Shown here: positions 4,501 to 5,113 of the stretch, piece by piece
Layout of the letters: each line of letters begins with the position of its first letter
Numbering within the stretch: position 1 is the stretch's first letter
DNA from: CAZYVU01 sp964651435
GTDB taxonomy: Bacteria > Desulfobacterota > Syntrophorhabdia > Syntrophorhabdales > CAYQXL01
Length of the DNA stretch: 5,113 nt
Direction of reading: 5' to 3'
Assembly: GCA_964651435.1 (NCBI GenBank)
Contig: CAZYVU010000075.1
Coordinates: 1 to 5,113 of the forward strand
Translations under genes and position numbers: made by a program
The notes under the pieces: model-generated
Databases searched by the model: none
Told to the model about the DNA's origin: nothing
What the model saw: only the letters and a program-made list of their open reading frames with translations

Positions 4501-4922
4501 ACACCTGCATATGGGTTGACGTGGAGAGGGGCACCCTCTCCCCGGCCGATGTAGCGGCCTTCACGGGGGACGCACCTGTCTATATCTCGCCTGTCACCAT
4601 CGCCGAACTGAAATTCGGCGCTGAGAACGCCAAAGATCCCGGCATCAAGCAGAAAAGGCTCTCGGCATTGCAAAGGTTGAAGCGAAAACCCGTCCTCGTC
4701 ATAGACGAGATCACCGGGGACATCTTCGGCGGCCTGGCCGCCCAAATAAAGCAGGGCGGTCGGAATCTCTCCCATCGTGTCCAGGACCTTTGGCTGGCGA
4801 GCCAGGCCGTTCAGCACAGCTTTACCCTCCTCACCTATAACGAAAAAGACTTCAGGGACATTCCAGGCCTGTCCCTTAAAATCATGCCCCAGTCCGGCAG
4901 TAATCCTTCCGGCAAGAAATGA
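4485..4922 (+). CDS. vapC: PIN-domain ribonuclease toxin (VapC family), second copy
   Basis: A 145-residue PIN protein with Asp6 (FLIDTCIWVDVERG), Glu41 (SPVTIAELKFGAE), Asp101 (HRVQDLWLASQAV) and the TYNEKDFRDIPGL motif (Asn119, Asp122), which is the usual last acidic site of classical VapC proteins. It should be an active Mg2+-dependent RNase directed at tRNA or rRNA; the target is unknown. The first residues MGFLIDTCIW fit the family start, so the 16-nt overlap with the antitoxin seems real. No strong Shine-Dalgarno site precedes the ATG, so coupling to antitoxin translation is likely. It is only remotely similar to the PIN toxin at 707-1159, so the two are not a recent duplication. Confidence 0.93.
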   Translation: MGFLIDTCIWVDVERGTLSPADVAAFTGDAPVYISPVTIAELKFGAENAKDPGIKQKRLSALQRLKRKPVLVIDEITGDIFGGLAAQIKQGGRNLSHRVQDLWLASQAVQHSFTLLTYNEKDFRDIPGLSLKIMPQSGSNPSGKK

Positions 4923-4958
4923 GATAGCGTTTCTCACGGCGCAAATTCATCGTAGACA

Positions 4959-5111
4959 TCACACACCCCCAACCCTGTACACCTCCCCTCCCCCTGTAAA
5001 CATTCTTGACACTTGCTTGGAAAGGTCAATCATTCCATACTGTTCTGCCTCTTGTGGCGCCTTGTCCTGTTCAGCTTCTGAACACCCGCTGAAGGGGGGG
5101 ATTTCTCCCCC
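4959..5111 (-). other. Partial open frame entering from the right edge, possible gene end
   Basis: The minus strand is open from the right edge to a TGA at 4961-4959. It reads FSGCSEAEQDKAPQEAEQYG followed by MIDLSKQVSRMFTGGGEVYRVGGV. The SGCSEAEQ start with a Gln/Ala/Lys-rich run resembles the start of a mature lipoprotein, but the residues before it (GGEIPP) are not a hydrophobic signal peptide and a seven-C run lies there. It may be a gene end, a frameshifted gene or chance. The rest of 4923-5113 shows no gene; the minus strand between 4967 and 4997 is G-rich. Confidence 0.25.
5068..5084. repeat. Perfect inverted repeat, 7-bp stem
   Basis: TGTTCAG and CTGAACA flank a CTT loop. The stem is perfect but not followed by a T-run on either strand, so it is not a good terminator. 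It falls inside the doubtful open frame entering from the right. Confidence 0.45.
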
Positions 5112-5113
5112 CT
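5093..5113. repeat. G/C-tract inverted repeat at the window edge
   Basis: AGGGGGG (5093-5099) and CCCCCCT (5107-5113) flank a 7-nt loop, giving a 7-bp stem. The window ends at the last base of the stem, so it cannot be seen whether a T-run follows that would make it a terminator for plus-strand transcription from the vapC module. Confidence 0.45.

Noticed and set aside
4395..4937. Minus-strand frame of 180 codons
   Set aside because: Antisense shadow of the antitoxin and the PIN toxin, both of which are clear on the plus strand.
4967..4997. G-quadruplex on the minus strand
   Set aside because: Four G-tracts exist, but one loop is 9 nt or more, outside the usual limit, and the context gives no support.
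5006..5034. TTGACA at 5006-5011 as a -35 for a gene to the right
   Set aside because: No acceptable -10 lies at 16-18 bp spacing, and the stretch lies inside the minus-strand open frame.
1..5113. CRISPR array, tRNA or rRNA gene, insertion-sequence ends
   Set aside because: I looked for regularly spaced repeats, cloverleaf patterns and terminal inverted repeats with target duplications and saw none.

Overview
The window is a stretch of bacterial accessory DNA dominated by type II toxin-antitoxin (TA) modules. Base composition is moderately GC-rich, Shine-Dalgarno sites are strong (AGGAGG, GGAGG) and the promoters are of the sigma-70 type (TTGACA with 17-bp spacers). The DUF2779, DUF433/DUF5615 and WYL families suggest an environmental, probably anaerobic, Gram-negative bacterium such as a deltaproteobacterium or a syntroph. 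This placement is weak, because no housekeeping or rRNA gene is present.

Layout. (1) Minus strand, 1-650: an AbrB/MazE-type antitoxin followed directly by a Doc (Fic-fold) toxin whose last codons run off the left edge, with a promoter at 618-646. (2) Minus strand, 707-1444: a Phd/YefM antitoxin and a PIN-domain (VapC) toxin overlapping by 4 nt. They are driven by a TTGACA promoter whose -10 lies inside a paired TGTACA operator. (3) Minus strand, 1464-3474: a WYL-domain regulator with a degenerate N terminus, then the broken 3' end of a DUF2779 gene, then two overlapping unrecognised genes (87 and 174 codons of protein). (4) Plus strand, 3563-3849: a DUF433 (VapB45-like) antitoxin whose DUF5615 PIN-like toxin stops after 19 codons. 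It is followed by about 380 bp with no recognised gene, which holds a terminator-like hairpin, a competing hairpin and a 14-bp palindrome. (5) Plus strand, 4170-4922: a near-consensus promoter, an operator of three alternating half-sites, a Phd/YefM-type (VapB4-like) antitoxin and a second PIN toxin. (6) 4923-5113 has no confident gene, only a partial minus-strand open frame and two hairpins.

Three TA modules are intact as far as can be seen, and a fourth has lost its toxin. They show mix-and-match pairing: AbrB with Doc, and Phd/YefM with PIN (twice). Each intact module has the antitoxin first, the toxin translationally coupled, and a promoter in front; in two of them operator-like repeats overlap the promoter. 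The most plausible candidate for something undescribed is the 87-aa/174-aa pair next to the WYL regulator and the DUF2779 remnant.
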